A stretch of DNA of 64,000 nucleotides from Lachnospiraceae bacterium (GCA_025758065.1 CP107199.1:2205501-2269500); one strand, 5' to 3'; counted from the first letter of the stretch, positions 1-9,111 are shown. The notes: generated by a model not told the origin, from the sequence alone. A program made the numbers and translations.

Positions 1-2
1 TC

Positions 3-335
3 ATTATTAACATTCTGCTTCTGATCATCGGTACATTCATGGATATGACACCGGCGTGTCTGATCTTTACCCCGATCTTCCTGCCGATCTGCCAGCAGCT
101 TGGAATGAATACCGTTCACTTTGGTATCATGATGATCTTCAACCTGTGTATCGGTACTATCACACCTCCTGTAGGAACTACCCTGTTTGTAGGTGTTAAG
201 GTGGGCCAGACTAAGATCGAAAATGTTATTAAACAGCTGTTAGTTTACTTTGCAGCTATATTTATCGTACTTCTGTTAGTAACTTATGTTCCGATCCTGT
301 CAATGTGGCTGCCGGGATTACTTGGATATGTTTAA
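3..335 (+). CDS. TRAP transporter large permease (DctM-like), C-terminal fragment
   Basis: The gene is cut by the window edge; the frame is open from base 3 and only the last 110 or so residues are present. They are very hydrophobic and carry the DctM-type signature of glycine, proline and threonine residues (TITPPVGTTLFVG) near the end, followed by a last membrane helix. TRAP large permeases use ion gradients to import organic acids delivered by a periplasmic or lipoprotein binding subunit. The substrate cannot be told from this piece. The gene has no terminator of its own; the next transcription stop is the hairpin supplied by an IS relic at 411-451. Confidence 0.85.
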   Translation: MINILLLIIGTFMDMTPACLIFTPIFLPICQQLGMNTVHFGIMMIFNLCIGTITPPVGTTLFVGVKVGQTKIENVIKQLLVYFAAIFIVLLLVTYVPILSMWLPGLLGYV

Positions 336-378
336 ATAGAAATCAGGTCAACACAAAATCTCACATAGTGTTATAGAA

Positions 379-520
379 CCTGACTTTCAGAGTTGAATAG
401 TAAAATATGGTGCTAAGCCAAGGATTAAAACCTATGGCTTAGCATTTTTTTATCTCTCCATCACTCAGAAAATAGGACATCAGTGGCAGGTTGCAAAGTG
501 ACGCGAAGTTTTTTATAATG
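379..520 (-). mobile_element. Relic of an IS1634-like element end (terminal repeat plus last transposase codons)
   Basis: This stretch aligns with the left end of the complete element at 27567-29492. It has a similar terminal repeat (CCTGACTTTCAGAGTTGAA here, CCTGTCTTTCGGAGTTGAA there) and the same terminator hairpin. Read on the minus strand from about 520 to 440, it has degenerate transposase C-terminal codons: LPLMSYFLSDGEIKK here, LPLTSYFMGNTDIKK in the intact transposase. Only about 140 bp survive, so it is a decayed or deletion-trimmed copy of a related, non-identical element. Confidence 0.75.
411..451 (+). terminator. Rho-independent terminator derived from an IS relic
   Basis: TGCTAAGCCA at 411-420 and TGGCTTAGCA at 435-444 form a perfect 10-bp stem, followed by seven T residues in the plus direction. 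It is the first terminator after the TRAP permease gene. Confidence 0.8.
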
Positions 521-543
521 GTGTCAGTATATAAGACCGCCTG

Positions 544-570
544 TGGAAATGGTCAGGAAATGGTTATTTT
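544..570. promoter_or_regulatory. Possible operator upstream of the sigma-54 activator (tandem GGAAATGGT)
   Basis: GGAAATGGT occurs twice with a 12-bp period (about 547-555 and 556-564) and is followed by TAT. Its reverse complement resembles the ACCAAAT repeats at 782-805 bases into the 2.7-2.8 kb region before the operon promoter. Autoregulation by the activator is an inference. Confidence 0.35.
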
Positions 571-712
571 CGTCACCTAATTAAAATGGAATGAGGCCAG
601 TGCAGCATTTTAAACCAGTTTGAGTGTGGGCGGTATTATCAGTATAACAAAGGGCGGCTGTTTGATGAGAACAGGCGCAGATTCAGGGAGCGCTGAATTA
701 GGGAGAAAATAT

Positions 713-2799
713 ATGAAGAAGAGTATTTCAGTTGTGACGCTGTTTCCGGGAGCCAGTCAGTGCTATGCCGGGCAGATAAGGGAACTGTTTGGCGATCTGG
801 TGGAGGTTTATTCCTACAGTACAAGTGACCAATCGGTGGAAAAGATAACAAGAACGGATTTATATCTGGTTTCTACGGATGCTTTTAAGATAGCGGAGGA
901 GGAGAGCCAGTATGTGCCGGCAGACGGGCAGGTGGTGGAAATATATGTAGGATATTCCAAGGAGGTGATTCGCAGACTGAAGGAAATTCCGGCAGGAACC
1001 AGGGTGCTGTTTGTCAATGTTACGCACCAGATGGCCAGAGAGGCCATTACGCAATTAGAGCAGTCAGGTGTGAATCAGCTTCAATTCATTCCTTACGGGC
1101 CGGATGTATTTACGATGGAACCGACTTTTGGGGATGATGTGGTGCCGGAGAATGTAAAGCTGGCGGTAACGCCGGATGAGATGGATTTTGTTCCTGCAGG
1201 GATGGAGCAGGTCATCAATATCGGTCATCGTCCCTGTACTGCAAACACCATGATTGAGACTGCTTTGCGACTGGGATTAGAGAGTGTAATGGAAGAAAAA
1301 AATTCCAGAATTATATTCACTCTATGGCTTCCGGAAATTACAGCTTTGAGCAGATGTTCCAGCGCTCCAGAAATCTGGAGAGTCAGTTGGATCTTCTTCT
1401 GGAAATTCTGGACGAGGGCGTGATCGGCGTTAATGAAAAAGGGAAAATTTTTGCCTGTAATCAGAAAGCCAGGGTTATTACAGGTATGAAGATCAGGATG
1501 CTTTTGGGGCGGCCGGCGGAACAGATTTTTCCATATATTCCTTTTGAAAAATGTATCCGTGAACAGACGCAGGTTCTAGAGCGCCTGATCCGTATTAATG
1601 CGGCAAATATCAATATGACAGTGGTTCCGGTTATGCGGGGCGGCCGATGTATCGGCGCTTTTTCCACCCTTCAGCCATTAAGCGAGCTGGAAAAAAAGCA
1701 AAATGAGCTGCGAAGTCAGCTGCGAACCAAGGGATATCGGGCGAAGTATAATTTTGAGGATGTAGTCGGAAAATCCCAGGCCATTGAGAAAACCAAAACA
1801 ATCTTAAAGAGCATGGCCCAGACGGAATCTCCCATACTTTTAATCGGAGAGACAGGAACTGGAAAGGAAATTTTTGCTCACGCAGTTCATCTGGCCTCCA
1901 GCCGCAGAGATGGCCCTTTTGTGGCCATCAATGTAGCCGCCATGCCGGAAAATCTTCTGGAAAGCGAGCTTTTTGGTTATGAGGAAGGTGCTTTTACCGG
2001 GGCCAAAAAAGGAGGCCGTCCCGGCCTTTTTGAGTTTGCCCATGAGGGAACTCTGTTTCTGGATGAGGTCGAGGGAATGAGCATGGCCATGCAGGTAAAG
2101 CTTCTGCGCGTTTTGCAGGAGAGGGAAATCATGCGTGTAGGCGGAAATCAGATCATTAATGTGAACGTGCGTATTGTGGCGGCCACAAATGAGAGCCTGG
2201 AGGAGCGAGTGGAGAACGGAAGTTTCCGCAGGGATCTGTATTACCGGCTGAGCACACTTCCGGTCCTCATACCGCCGCTGCGGGAACGGGAGGGGGACAT
2301 ACAGCTGCTTTTGGAGCATTTCCGCAGATGTGCAGGCGGAGAATTTTCACTGTCTACTGAGGTGAGACAGCTCCTGTTTCGTTATTCCTGGCCCGGAAAT
2401 ATCCGGGAGCTTCAGAATGTGGTAGAGTATCTGTGTTTTACAGGAGAAAAGGTGATTAAGCGTGAGGATTTGCCAGTAACCTTTCTGCGTCTGGCGGGAC
2501 AGGAAAAACCGGCAGTACGGAACCGGGATTTAGCAAAAAATGATTCCCGGTACAGTCCGGTTTTCTGGTTTGTGCTGGGACTGCTTTATAAGGCGGAAAA
2601 AGAGGGGCATCCTGCCGGCAGGGAGATGATACTGGAGACGGCAAGACAGCAGAATGTTGCACTGTCACAGAAGAAAATACGAGATATTCTGGCATTGATG
2701 GCGCAAAAGGGTTTTGCCACCGTGAGCCGGGGAAGAGGCGGCAGCCGCATCACAGAAACTGGTCAAAAAATGTGGGAAAATAACCAAATAACCAAATGA
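713..2799 (+). pseudogene. PrpR-type sigma-54-dependent transcriptional activator, frameshifted
   Basis: Two overlapping frames together give one regulator of about 695 residues. The first part (713 to about 1300) matches the PrpR N-terminal sensory domain. The second part carries a PAS-like segment, then an AAA+ sigma-54 interaction domain with Walker A GETGTGKE, the sigma-54 contact loop GAFTGA, Walker B GTLFLDEV and the [10 protein letters not shown] arginine-finger region. The C-terminus looks like a winged helix rather than the usual Fis-type HTH. The frames meet at an A7 run (1296-1302); one more A would restore the full protein. The start at 713 follows a GGGAGAA ribosome site; an in-frame ATG at 620 is less likely. 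The convincing sigma-54 promoter 70 bp downstream suggests it controls the next operon. The shift may be a real mutation, a sequencing error or a slippage site. Confidence 0.85.
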
Positions 2800-2805
2800 C
2801 CAATT
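2782..2805. promoter_or_regulatory. Putative upstream activator sites (three 8-bp tandem repeats)
   Basis: AACCAAAT, AACCAAAT and GACCAATT lie end to end, overlapping the stop codon of the activator gene. They sit about 65-85 bp upstream of the -24 element, a normal place for sigma-54 enhancer sites. The role is inferred from position and repetition. Confidence 0.45.
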
Positions 2806-2865
2806 AAAACATGCGTTTTGGAAGCAGAAGCAAAAAGAAATGGGGAAAATGCGTGCTTTTCAGAA

Positions 2866-2882
2866 TTGGCATGAATCTTGCT
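2866..2882 (+). promoter_or_regulatory. Sigma-54 (-24/-12) promoter
   Basis: TTGGCATGAATCTTGCT matches the RpoN consensus, with GG at 2868-2869 and GC at 2880-2881, exactly 12 bp apart. It lies between the sigma-54 activator gene and the operon 2976-8670, so it should drive that operon. Confidence 0.85.
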
Positions 2883-2975
2883 ATATAAATAAGCAGCGGC
2901 CCGAAAGGAAACGGGCTGTAAAATAAAAGAGGAATGTCGCAGAGCACTGCAGGGCTCCGGCAGGAAAGGAGAGAA

Positions 2976-4145
2976 GTGAAATACAATTTTGACGAGGTCA
3001 TTGACCGGAGCAAAAACCGCTCCGCCAAATATGACGAGAGAGAAAAGAAGTTTGGAAGAAAAGATGTGATTCCGCTGTGGATCGCAGACATGGACTTTAA
3101 GACGGCGCAGCCCATTATTGATGCCGTAAAGGCAAAAGCAGAGGAAGGAATCTGGGGCTACACCTCCAGACCGGCTTCTTATTATGAGGCAGTCTGCGGT
3201 TGGCAGAAACGCCGCAATGGCTGGGAGATCGACAAGTCTAAAATCAGTTTCAGCCTTGGCGTAGTACCTACATTATCTTCTATAGTGGAGGTTTTTACAG
3301 AGCCAGGAGATAAGGTGCTGATCCAGACACCGGTTTACTCCGAGTTTTATGATGTGACAGAGGGCTGGGGCAGAGAAGTAGTTGAAAGCCCGCTGGTTGA
3401 GACGGATGGGAACTGGAGTGTTGATTTTGAGGATTTTGAGGAGAAGGTAAAACAGGCGAAAATATTTTTCCTGTGCAGTCCTCACAATCCCCTTGGAATT
3501 GTATGGGAGAGAGAGCAGCTTACCAGATTATGCGAGATCTGCATTAAAAATCATGTGTTGATCGTATCAGATGAGATTCATTCCGATTTGGTTTTTCATG
3601 GAAAGAAGCATATTCCGACGGCAACGCTGTCGCCGGAAATCGCAGCCAACGTGATCAGCTGTATTTCTGGAACAAAAACCTTCAACATGGCGGGCCTGCA
3701 GGCGTCAGCGGTTATCTTCCCTAATATGGAGTTGAAGGCGAAGTATGACAGGTTCTGGATGAATCTGGATATTCACCGCAACAATGCCGTTAGTTCCGTT
3801 GCGATGGAGACAGCATTTAATGAAGGAGAGGAATGGCTGGAGCAGCTTCTGGTATATATTTCCGACAACTTTGATTTTATCAAGGATTACTGTGAGAAAT
3901 ACATTCCTCAGATTCATCCCAATGTTCCGGACGCTACCTATCTGGTATGGCTGGATTGCCGGGAGCTGGGAATGAGCAATGAAGAGCTGAGCCGTTTTAT
4001 GGTAGAGAAAGCTGGCTTGGGATTAAGCGATGGATACACATTCGGAAGAAGTCTTTCCGGTTATATGCGTCTTAACGCAGCATGTCCAAGAAGTGTTTTA
4101 AAACAGGCTTTAGAGCAGCTTCGTGCTGCTGTGGAAGCGTTATAG
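2976..4145 (+). CDS. MalY/PatB-type PLP enzyme (C-S beta-lyase or aminotransferase)
   Basis: This is a 389-residue fold-type I PLP enzyme. The N-terminus (KYNFDEVIDRSKNRSAKYDE) and the WIADMDF motif are typical of MalY/PatB. The PLP lysine is K234 in SGTKTFNMAGLQ, and a VSDEIHSDL motif lies upstream of it. Family members cleave cystathionine, cysteine or cysteine S-conjugates to thiol, pyruvate and ammonia, or act as aminotransferases. The GTG start at 2976 was chosen because AAGGAGA lies just before it and the family N-terminus begins there; an ATG at 2934 is in frame but poorly spaced. It is the first gene of the sigma-54 operon, followed by a transporter, a peptidase and a disulfide reductase, which favours lyase activity on imported sulfur compounds (inference). 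Confidence 0.88.
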   Translation: MKYNFDEVIDRSKNRSAKYDEREKKFGRKDVIPLWIADMDFKTAQPIIDAVKAKAEEGIWGYTSRPASYYEAVCGWQKRRNGWEIDKSKISFSLGVVPTLSSIVEVFTEPGDKVLIQTPVYSEFYDVTEGWGREVVESPLVETDGNWSVDFEDFEEKVKQAKIFFLCSPHNPLGIVWEREQLTRLCEICIKNHVLIVSDEIHSDLVFHGKKHIPTATLSPEIAANVISCISGTKTFNMAGLQASAVIFPNMELKAKYDRFWMNLDIHRNNAVSSVAMETAFNEGEEWLEQLLVYISDNFDFIKDYCEKYIPQIHPNVPDATYLVWLDCRELGMSNEELSRFMVEKAGLGLSDGYTFGRSLSGYMRLNAACPRSVLKQALEQLRAAVEAL

Positions 4146-4178
4146 GGAAGCAAAGTAAGTATAATGGAGGGAAAAAAA

Positions 4179-5720
4179 ATGGCAAAAGAAAAGAAGAAAG
4201 GCTTTGTGCTGCGGGCACTGGACACTGTGGAGCATGTGGGAAATGCTCTGCCCAACCCCGCAACGATTTTCCTGATTTTGACGGGAGTCGTAATCGTACT
4301 GTCCGCAATCTGCGCGGCTTGTGGTGTATCGGTTACATATGATTTCCTGGACAACTCAAAGGGAGAAATCACCCAGAAAACCGTTGCTGCAGTCAGCCTT
4401 CTGGCACCTGACAGCATCCGTCACATGGTAACAACCGTAGTTGGAAACTTTACCGGATTCTTCGCACTTGGAACTGTATTCACCATCATGATCGGTGTAG
4501 GCGTAGCGGACGGAACCGGATTTATGTCTGCATTGCTGAGGAAGGTGGCTGCTTCCACTCCAAAGGCATTTGTGACAGCTGTTGTGGTATTCTTAGGAAT
4601 TATGTCCAACATCGCATCTTCTACCGGATATGTAGTTCTGGTGCCATTGGGCGCAGTTTTATTTATGGCATTCGGCCGTCATCCAATCGCAGGTCTTGCA
4701 GCAGCCTTTGCAGGTGTATCCGGCGGATGGAGTGCAAACCTTTTGATCGGAACCAATGACCCCATGTTTGCTGGTATGTCCACACAGGCAGCTCAGATGA
4801 TCGATCCAAGCTACAATGTACTTCCTGTATGTAACTGGTATTTCATGATAGCATCTACATTCCTGATCACCATTATCGGAACCTTTGTTACAGATAAAAT
4901 CATTGAGCCACGTCTGGCTCCTTATGTACCGGATGCTTCTGAGCAGGTTCAGGATATCGGTGAGAATGAGAAGCGCGGTATGCGCTGGGCAGGAATTACA
5001 GCGCTGGTTTATATAGCAATTATGGCAATGTTAGTTGTACCGCAGAACGGACTTTTAAGAAATCCGGAAACACACGCATTTTTAAGCTCCCCGTTCATGA
5101 GCGGAATCATTTTCTTCATGATGCTGCTGTTCCTGCTTCCGGGCCTTGCTTATGGTATCGGCGCTGGCGTTATCAAGAATGACAAAGATGTAGTGGAACT
5201 GATGAACAAGACCATCAGCGGTCTTTCCAGCTTCATGGTTCTGATTTTCTTCGCAGCTCAGTTTACTGCATGCTTTAACTATTCAAACCTGGGAACCATC
5301 ATTTCCGTTGCAGGCGCTGATTTCCTGAAGTCTGTTGGCTTCACAGGACTGCCATTAATCATTTGCTATATCGTACTGACCGCATTTATCAATATCTTTA
5401 TTGCAGTTGACTCTGCAAAATGGGCTATTATGGCACCGATTTTCGTTCCAATGTTCATGCGTCTTGGTTATTCTCCGGAACTTACCCAGGTAGCTTACCG
5501 TATTGGCGATTCCAGTACCAACATCATTGCTCCGCTGATGCCATTCTTCGTATTGACTGTAGCATTCTTCCAGAAGTATGACAAGAAGGCAGGAATCGGA
5601 AGTGTTATTTCTACCATGCTTCCTTACTCACTGGCATTTTTAATTGGCTGGATTATCATGTTCTGCGTATGGTATGTACTGGGACTTCCGTTAGGACCTG
5701 GTTCACCGATGTTCTATTAA
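4179..5720 (+). CDS. AbgT-family transporter
   Basis: The 513-residue protein has many membrane segments and the features of the AbgT (p-aminobenzoyl-glutamate transporter) family: a short basic N-terminus leading to VEHVGNALPNPATIFL, a long conserved core, and GDSSTNIIAPLMPFF near the end. AbgT proteins import aminobenzoyl-glutamate or export sulfonamides; clostridial members often lie beside peptidases and may move dipeptide-like compounds. The ATG at 4179 has GGAGGG 8 bp upstream; the ATG at 4164 overlaps that site and is less likely. It follows the PLP enzyme by 33 bp and precedes an M24 peptidase by 40 bp, so they are probably co-transcribed. The substrate is unknown. Confidence 0.88.
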   Translation: MAKEKKKGFVLRALDTVEHVGNALPNPATIFLILTGVVIVLSAICAACGVSVTYDFLDNSKGEITQKTVAAVSLLAPDSIRHMVTTVVGNFTGFFALGTVFTIMIGVGVADGTGFMSALLRKVAASTPKAFVTAVVVFLGIMSNIASSTGYVVLVPLGAVLFMAFGRHPIAGLAAAFAGVSGGWSANLLIGTNDPMFAGMSTQAAQMIDPSYNVLPVCNWYFMIASTFLITIIGTFVTDKIIEPRLAPYVPDASEQVQDIGENEKRGMRWAGITALVYIAIMAMLVVPQNGLLRNPETHAFLSSPFMSGIIFFMMLLFLLPGLAYGIGAGVIKNDKDVVELMNKTISGLSSFMVLIFFAAQFTACFNYSNLGTIISVAGADFLKSVGFTGLPLIICYIVLTAFINIFIAVDSAKWAIMAPIFVPMFMRLGYSPELTQVAYRIGDSSTNIIAPLMPFFVLTVAFFQKYDKKAGIGSVISTMLPYSLAFLIGWIIMFCVWYVLGLPLGPGSPMFY

Positions 5721-5760
5721 TGAATAACTAACTGATGGTTGAAGTAGAAGGGGAAAACAA

Positions 5761-6945
5761 ATGAGACCAAAGGAATATAGAATTAAGGAACTGCTTTGCG
5801 AAAAAGGATTGGATGGAGCAATCGTGTCCTCTCCGGAGAATTTTCATTATGTAACAGGATTCGGCGGCCATCAGCATACCGTATCCAGACAGCCAGGATT
5901 TACCCTGGCTGTCATGCGGGCTGATGACAAGGTGCCCACCCATCTGACAACGATGGACTTTGAGGCTGCCACATTCCGTATTAAGGCTGCGGGACTGAAT
6001 TTTGTGGTAGACCCTTATGATACCTGGGTTGGCTTAAAAACCTGGGATGAGATTGCCCACGGAGCAGTTGTGCCGGATAAAACAGCTATGGAAAGCTCCA
6101 TGGATAAGCTGGTTCAGTTTATGAAGGCCTGCGATCTGGCGAACAAAAAGGTTGGCATAGAGCTGGATTACCTTCCAGTTCCCTACTATAAGAGTCTGAC
6201 TGAAAAGTTCCCGGAAGCGGAATTTGTAGATATTTCTGATTTATTTGTCTATGCCCGCAGCGTAAAACAGCCGGACGAGATTGAAATGTTCCGGAAGCTG
6301 TGCCGCATTGCAGATCATGGTTTTACAGAGGTAAGCAAAATTGCGAAAATCGGTGTATCTGAGCGTGAATTGTCCCAGTGCTTCCGGGAAGATGTAATAA
6401 AGTCCGGATTCTGTGTTCCAAGCGCCTGGTCTATGTTCTCCACAGGCCCATCCGGCGCAAGGCTGACACTGCCGGGAGACGGAGTTGTAAAAGACGGGGA
6501 TGTGGTGAAATTTGATGCAGGTGTCAATGCAGAATTTGATTTCTATACCACAGATACCTCCAGAGCATGGATAATCGGAAACGGTGACCCGGCATTGTTA
6601 AAATTAAAGGATCGTCTTTACGAAGGACAGCGCAGAATGATTGCGGCGGCAAAACCAGGCCTTCCTATCAATGAATTGTATCACACTGCATATGACTATG
6701 TAAAAGAGATGTTCCCCTGCTATCGGAGAGGTCATCAGGGACACTCCATCAGTATGGGACCGGCGACAGCAGAGGCGCCTTACATCAACGCTTCCGAGAC
6801 AAGACCTCTGGAGGCAGGAATGATACTGGCAATGGAAGTACCTTGCTACATTGACGGTGTAAATGGTTTCAACATTGAGGATATGGTGCTGATTACAGAG
6901 GATGGTTGTGAAGTGTTGACACCAAACACACCTCATTATCTGTAA
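5761..6945 (+). CDS. M24-family metallopeptidase (Xaa-Pro dipeptidase/creatinase-like)
   Basis: This is a 394-residue protein with a creatinase-like N-terminal domain (about 1-170) and a pita-bread M24 catalytic domain (about 175-394). Visible likely metal ligands are D252 and D265 (DAGVNAEFDFYTTDTSR), a histidine in RRGHQGHSI, and glutamates in LAMEVPCY and FNIEDMVLI. Family enzymes hydrolyse Xaa-Pro dipeptides, creatine or other amide-bonded small molecules. The spacing of the two aspartates is slightly longer than usual. AAGGGGAAAAC precedes the start. As the third gene of the sigma-54 operon it probably hydrolyses what the AbgT transporter imports (inference). Confidence 0.85.
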   Translation: MRPKEYRIKELLCEKGLDGAIVSSPENFHYVTGFGGHQHTVSRQPGFTLAVMRADDKVPTHLTTMDFEAATFRIKAAGLNFVVDPYDTWVGLKTWDEIAHGAVVPDKTAMESSMDKLVQFMKACDLANKKVGIELDYLPVPYYKSLTEKFPEAEFVDISDLFVYARSVKQPDEIEMFRKLCRIADHGFTEVSKIAKIGVSERELSQCFREDVIKSGFCVPSAWSMFSTGPSGARLTLPGDGVVKDGDVVKFDAGVNAEFDFYTTDTSRAWIIGNGDPALLKLKDRLYEGQRRMIAAAKPGLPINELYHTAYDYVKEMFPCYRRGHQGHSISMGPATAEAPYINASETRPLEAGMILAMEVPCYIDGVNGFNIEDMVLITEDGCEVLTPNTPHYL

Positions 6946-6972
6946 AACAGACCGGTTAAGGAGTGATTTTCC

Positions 6973-8670
6973 ATGAATAAAAGGATTCTGATCATAGGAG
7001 GCGTAGCAGGCGGCGCTTCGGTAGCAGCCAGAGCAAGACGTCTCGACGCGGGAGCAGAGATCATTATGTTTGAGCGTGGCCCACATGTGTCCTTTTCCAA
7101 CTGCTCTCTTCCCTATTATCTGTCGGGAGTAGTGGGGAACAGTGATGCATTGTTAATGATGTCCCCGGAAAAATTCAAAAAGTCTTACGATATAGACGCA
7201 CGGGTTAACAGCGAAGTGACGGCCATTAACCGTGACAAAAAGACCATTGAGATTAAAAACACGCTGACCGGGGACGTACATGAGGAGGCCTACGATGTTC
7301 TGGTTATGGCTCCCGGTGCATCACCTGTAAAGCCAAGAAGCATCGGCGGAATTGACGGTAAAAATGTGTATACAGTCCGTAACGTGGCAGATATTGTTCA
7401 CTTAAAGGATGGACTGGAGGCCGCAGGAGCGGAGAATACAGCGGTTATCGGCGGTGGCTTTATCGGAATTGAGGTGGCTGAAAACCTTGCAAAGGCGGGG
7501 AAGAAGGTTACTGTGGTGGAGGCCATGAACCAGATTCTGGCACCCTTTGATTACGATATGGTACAGATGCTTCACAAGGAGCTGCTGGACAATGGCGTGT
7601 CTTTAATTGTGGAGGATGGAGTAAAAACCATTGAAGAGAAGCAGATTACCCTTGCTTCCGGCAAAACGGTGCCGGCGGATGCGGTTATTCTGGCCATTGG
7701 TGTAGCACCGGAGACGGGGCTTGCAAAGGCAGCCGGACTGGAAATCGGAGAGACCGGCGGTATTTTGGTGGATCACAACTACCGCACAAGCGATAAAAAT
7801 ATCTATGCGGTTGGTGATGCCATTGAGGTCTTTGACCGTATGACCGGGAAACCATCACGTCTGGCTCTTGCCGGTCCGGCCCTGAGACAGGCGCGGGCGG
7901 CGGCGGATGCGATGTATGGGATTCCGGATGACAACAGAGGTGTTATCGGTTCCTGTGCACTGCGTGTATTTGGCTTAAATGCAGCAGCAACCGGTCTTAA
8001 TGAGCGGAATGCCCGCAAAGCCGGAATTCCCTGCGATTTTGTTTATGTGATTCCTGGTGACAAGGTGGGAATTATGCCGGGAAGTGCACCGATGCACTTT
8101 AAACTGGTGTTTGAGGTTCCGACAGGAAGGATCCTGGGTGCTCAGGCCATCGGAAGAGGAAATGTGGACAAACGGGTGGATGTGATTGCAGCCATGGTTT
8201 CCATGAATGGCACTATCCGGGATTTAAAGAATCTGGAGCTGTGTTATTCACCAGTATTTGGCACAGCCAGAGATGTGGTAAATCAGGCGGCTCTGGTGGC
8301 TGAAAATATTCTGTACGGACGTTTCCGCCAGGTTCCGGTTACACAGGTAAGAAGCCTTGTGGAGGAACAGGCGTTCATTGTAGACGTACGGGAAAAAGGA
8401 GAGTATGAGGCCGGACATTTGAAGGGTTCTGTGAATATTCCTTTAAGTGAGCTTCGTGAGAGAACGGATGAAATTCCGAAAGACCGTCCGGTATACCTGC
8501 ATTGCCGTTCCAGCCAGAGAAGCTACAATGCACTGATGGCGCTTCAGGGACGGGGATATGAGAATGTGGTTAATATTTCCGGATCATTCCTTGGAATCTG
8601 CCTGTATGAGTACTACAATGATGTGGCCATGGGGCGGGAAAAAATCGTGACGGAATATAATTTCGCATAA
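6973..8670 (+). CDS. CoA-disulfide reductase-like flavoprotein fused to a rhodanese domain
   Basis: The 565-residue protein begins with a dinucleotide-binding motif (IIGGVAGGASVAARARR) and the active-site motif SNCSLPYY with Cys44, which is characteristic of CoA-disulfide reductases and related NADH oxidases/polysulfide reductases. A second NAD-binding motif (VIGGGFIGIEVAENL) and the FAD motif YAVGDAIEV follow. Residues of about 460-560 form a rhodanese domain with an active cysteine in YLHCRSSQRS. Enzymes of this fusion reduce CoA disulfide, CoA persulfide or polysulfide. AAGGAG lies at a good distance before the start. It is the last gene of the sigma-54 operon and fits a role in handling thiol or persulfide released by the C-S lyase (inference). 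Confidence 0.88.
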   Translation: MNKRILIIGGVAGGASVAARARRLDAGAEIIMFERGPHVSFSNCSLPYYLSGVVGNSDALLMMSPEKFKKSYDIDARVNSEVTAINRDKKTIEIKNTLTGDVHEEAYDVLVMAPGASPVKPRSIGGIDGKNVYTVRNVADIVHLKDGLEAAGAENTAVIGGGFIGIEVAENLAKAGKKVTVVEAMNQILAPFDYDMVQMLHKELLDNGVSLIVEDGVKTIEEKQITLASGKTVPADAVILAIGVAPETGLAKAAGLEIGETGGILVDHNYRTSDKNIYAVGDAIEVFDRMTGKPSRLALAGPALRQARAAADAMYGIPDDNRGVIGSCALRVFGLNAAATGLNERNARKAGIPCDFVYVIPGDKVGIMPGSAPMHFKLVFEVPTGRILGAQAIGRGNVDKRVDVIAAMVSMNGTIRDLKNLELCYSPVFGTARDVVNQAALVAENILYGRFRQVPVTQVRSLVEEQAFIVDVREKGEYEAGHLKGSVNIPLSELRERTDEIPKDRPVYLHCRSSQRSYNALMALQGRGYENVVNISGSFLGICLYEYYNDVAMGREKIVTEYNFA

Positions 8671-8703
8671 ATATTCTGATATTTTTATACAACTTTCAGA
8701 TTG

Positions 8704-8757
8704 ACGCAGAATGTGTGTTGAGTAAGTTTTTATGGAAAACGCACATTCTGCGTTTTT
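8704..8757 (+). terminator. Terminator of the sigma-54 operon
   Basis: ACGCAGAATGTG (8704-8715) pairs perfectly with CACATTCTGCGT (8742-8753), ending in a T5 run 30-90 bp after the last gene. Confidence 0.85.
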
Positions 8758-8942
8758 CGCTGCTGTCATGCATCCGAAAGAAGCTGCCGGCGACAGAACC
8801 TGCGAATCGGCAGATCAGCTTGTAGTTCTCATGAACAGGCTATTGAAAAGGGGCGGTATTTTTGTTTAAGGGGCAGTTGCTATTGAACGATGAGATGTGT
8901 TACTATAAAGAAAGTGTTAAGTTCCAGTTATTGGAAAATATC

Positions 8943-9111
8943 AGGATGTTCTCTCGGAGTCTTTCCTGCACCTGCTTTTGTGGCTGATTTTCCGCCAGTC
9001 GCACCCGAATTTCATCAATGTACGCACCGCGTACACCTCAGAAATTTGGGCACAACTGACAAAAAATCTTCTCACAAAATCAGGCACAGAAAGATTCCGA
9101 GAGAACATCAG
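8943..9111. repeat. 169-bp foldback element (near-complete hairpin)
   Basis: The two arms (about 8943-9025 and 9029-9111) are inverted copies centred on 9027. The outer part has GATGTTCTCTCGGAGTCTTT facing a copy with one change. The tip is GTACGC-ACC-GCGTAC, and many differences between the arms are purine or pyrimidine transitions that keep G-U pairs on one strand. It sits directly upstream of the AEC carrier at 9133. The rest of 8758-8942 holds no gene I can support. Confidence 0.75.

Noticed and set aside
1840..2319. Minus-strand frame of 159 codons in the sigma-54 activator
   Set aside because: The plus frame carries all AAA+ motifs; the minus frame is a shadow.
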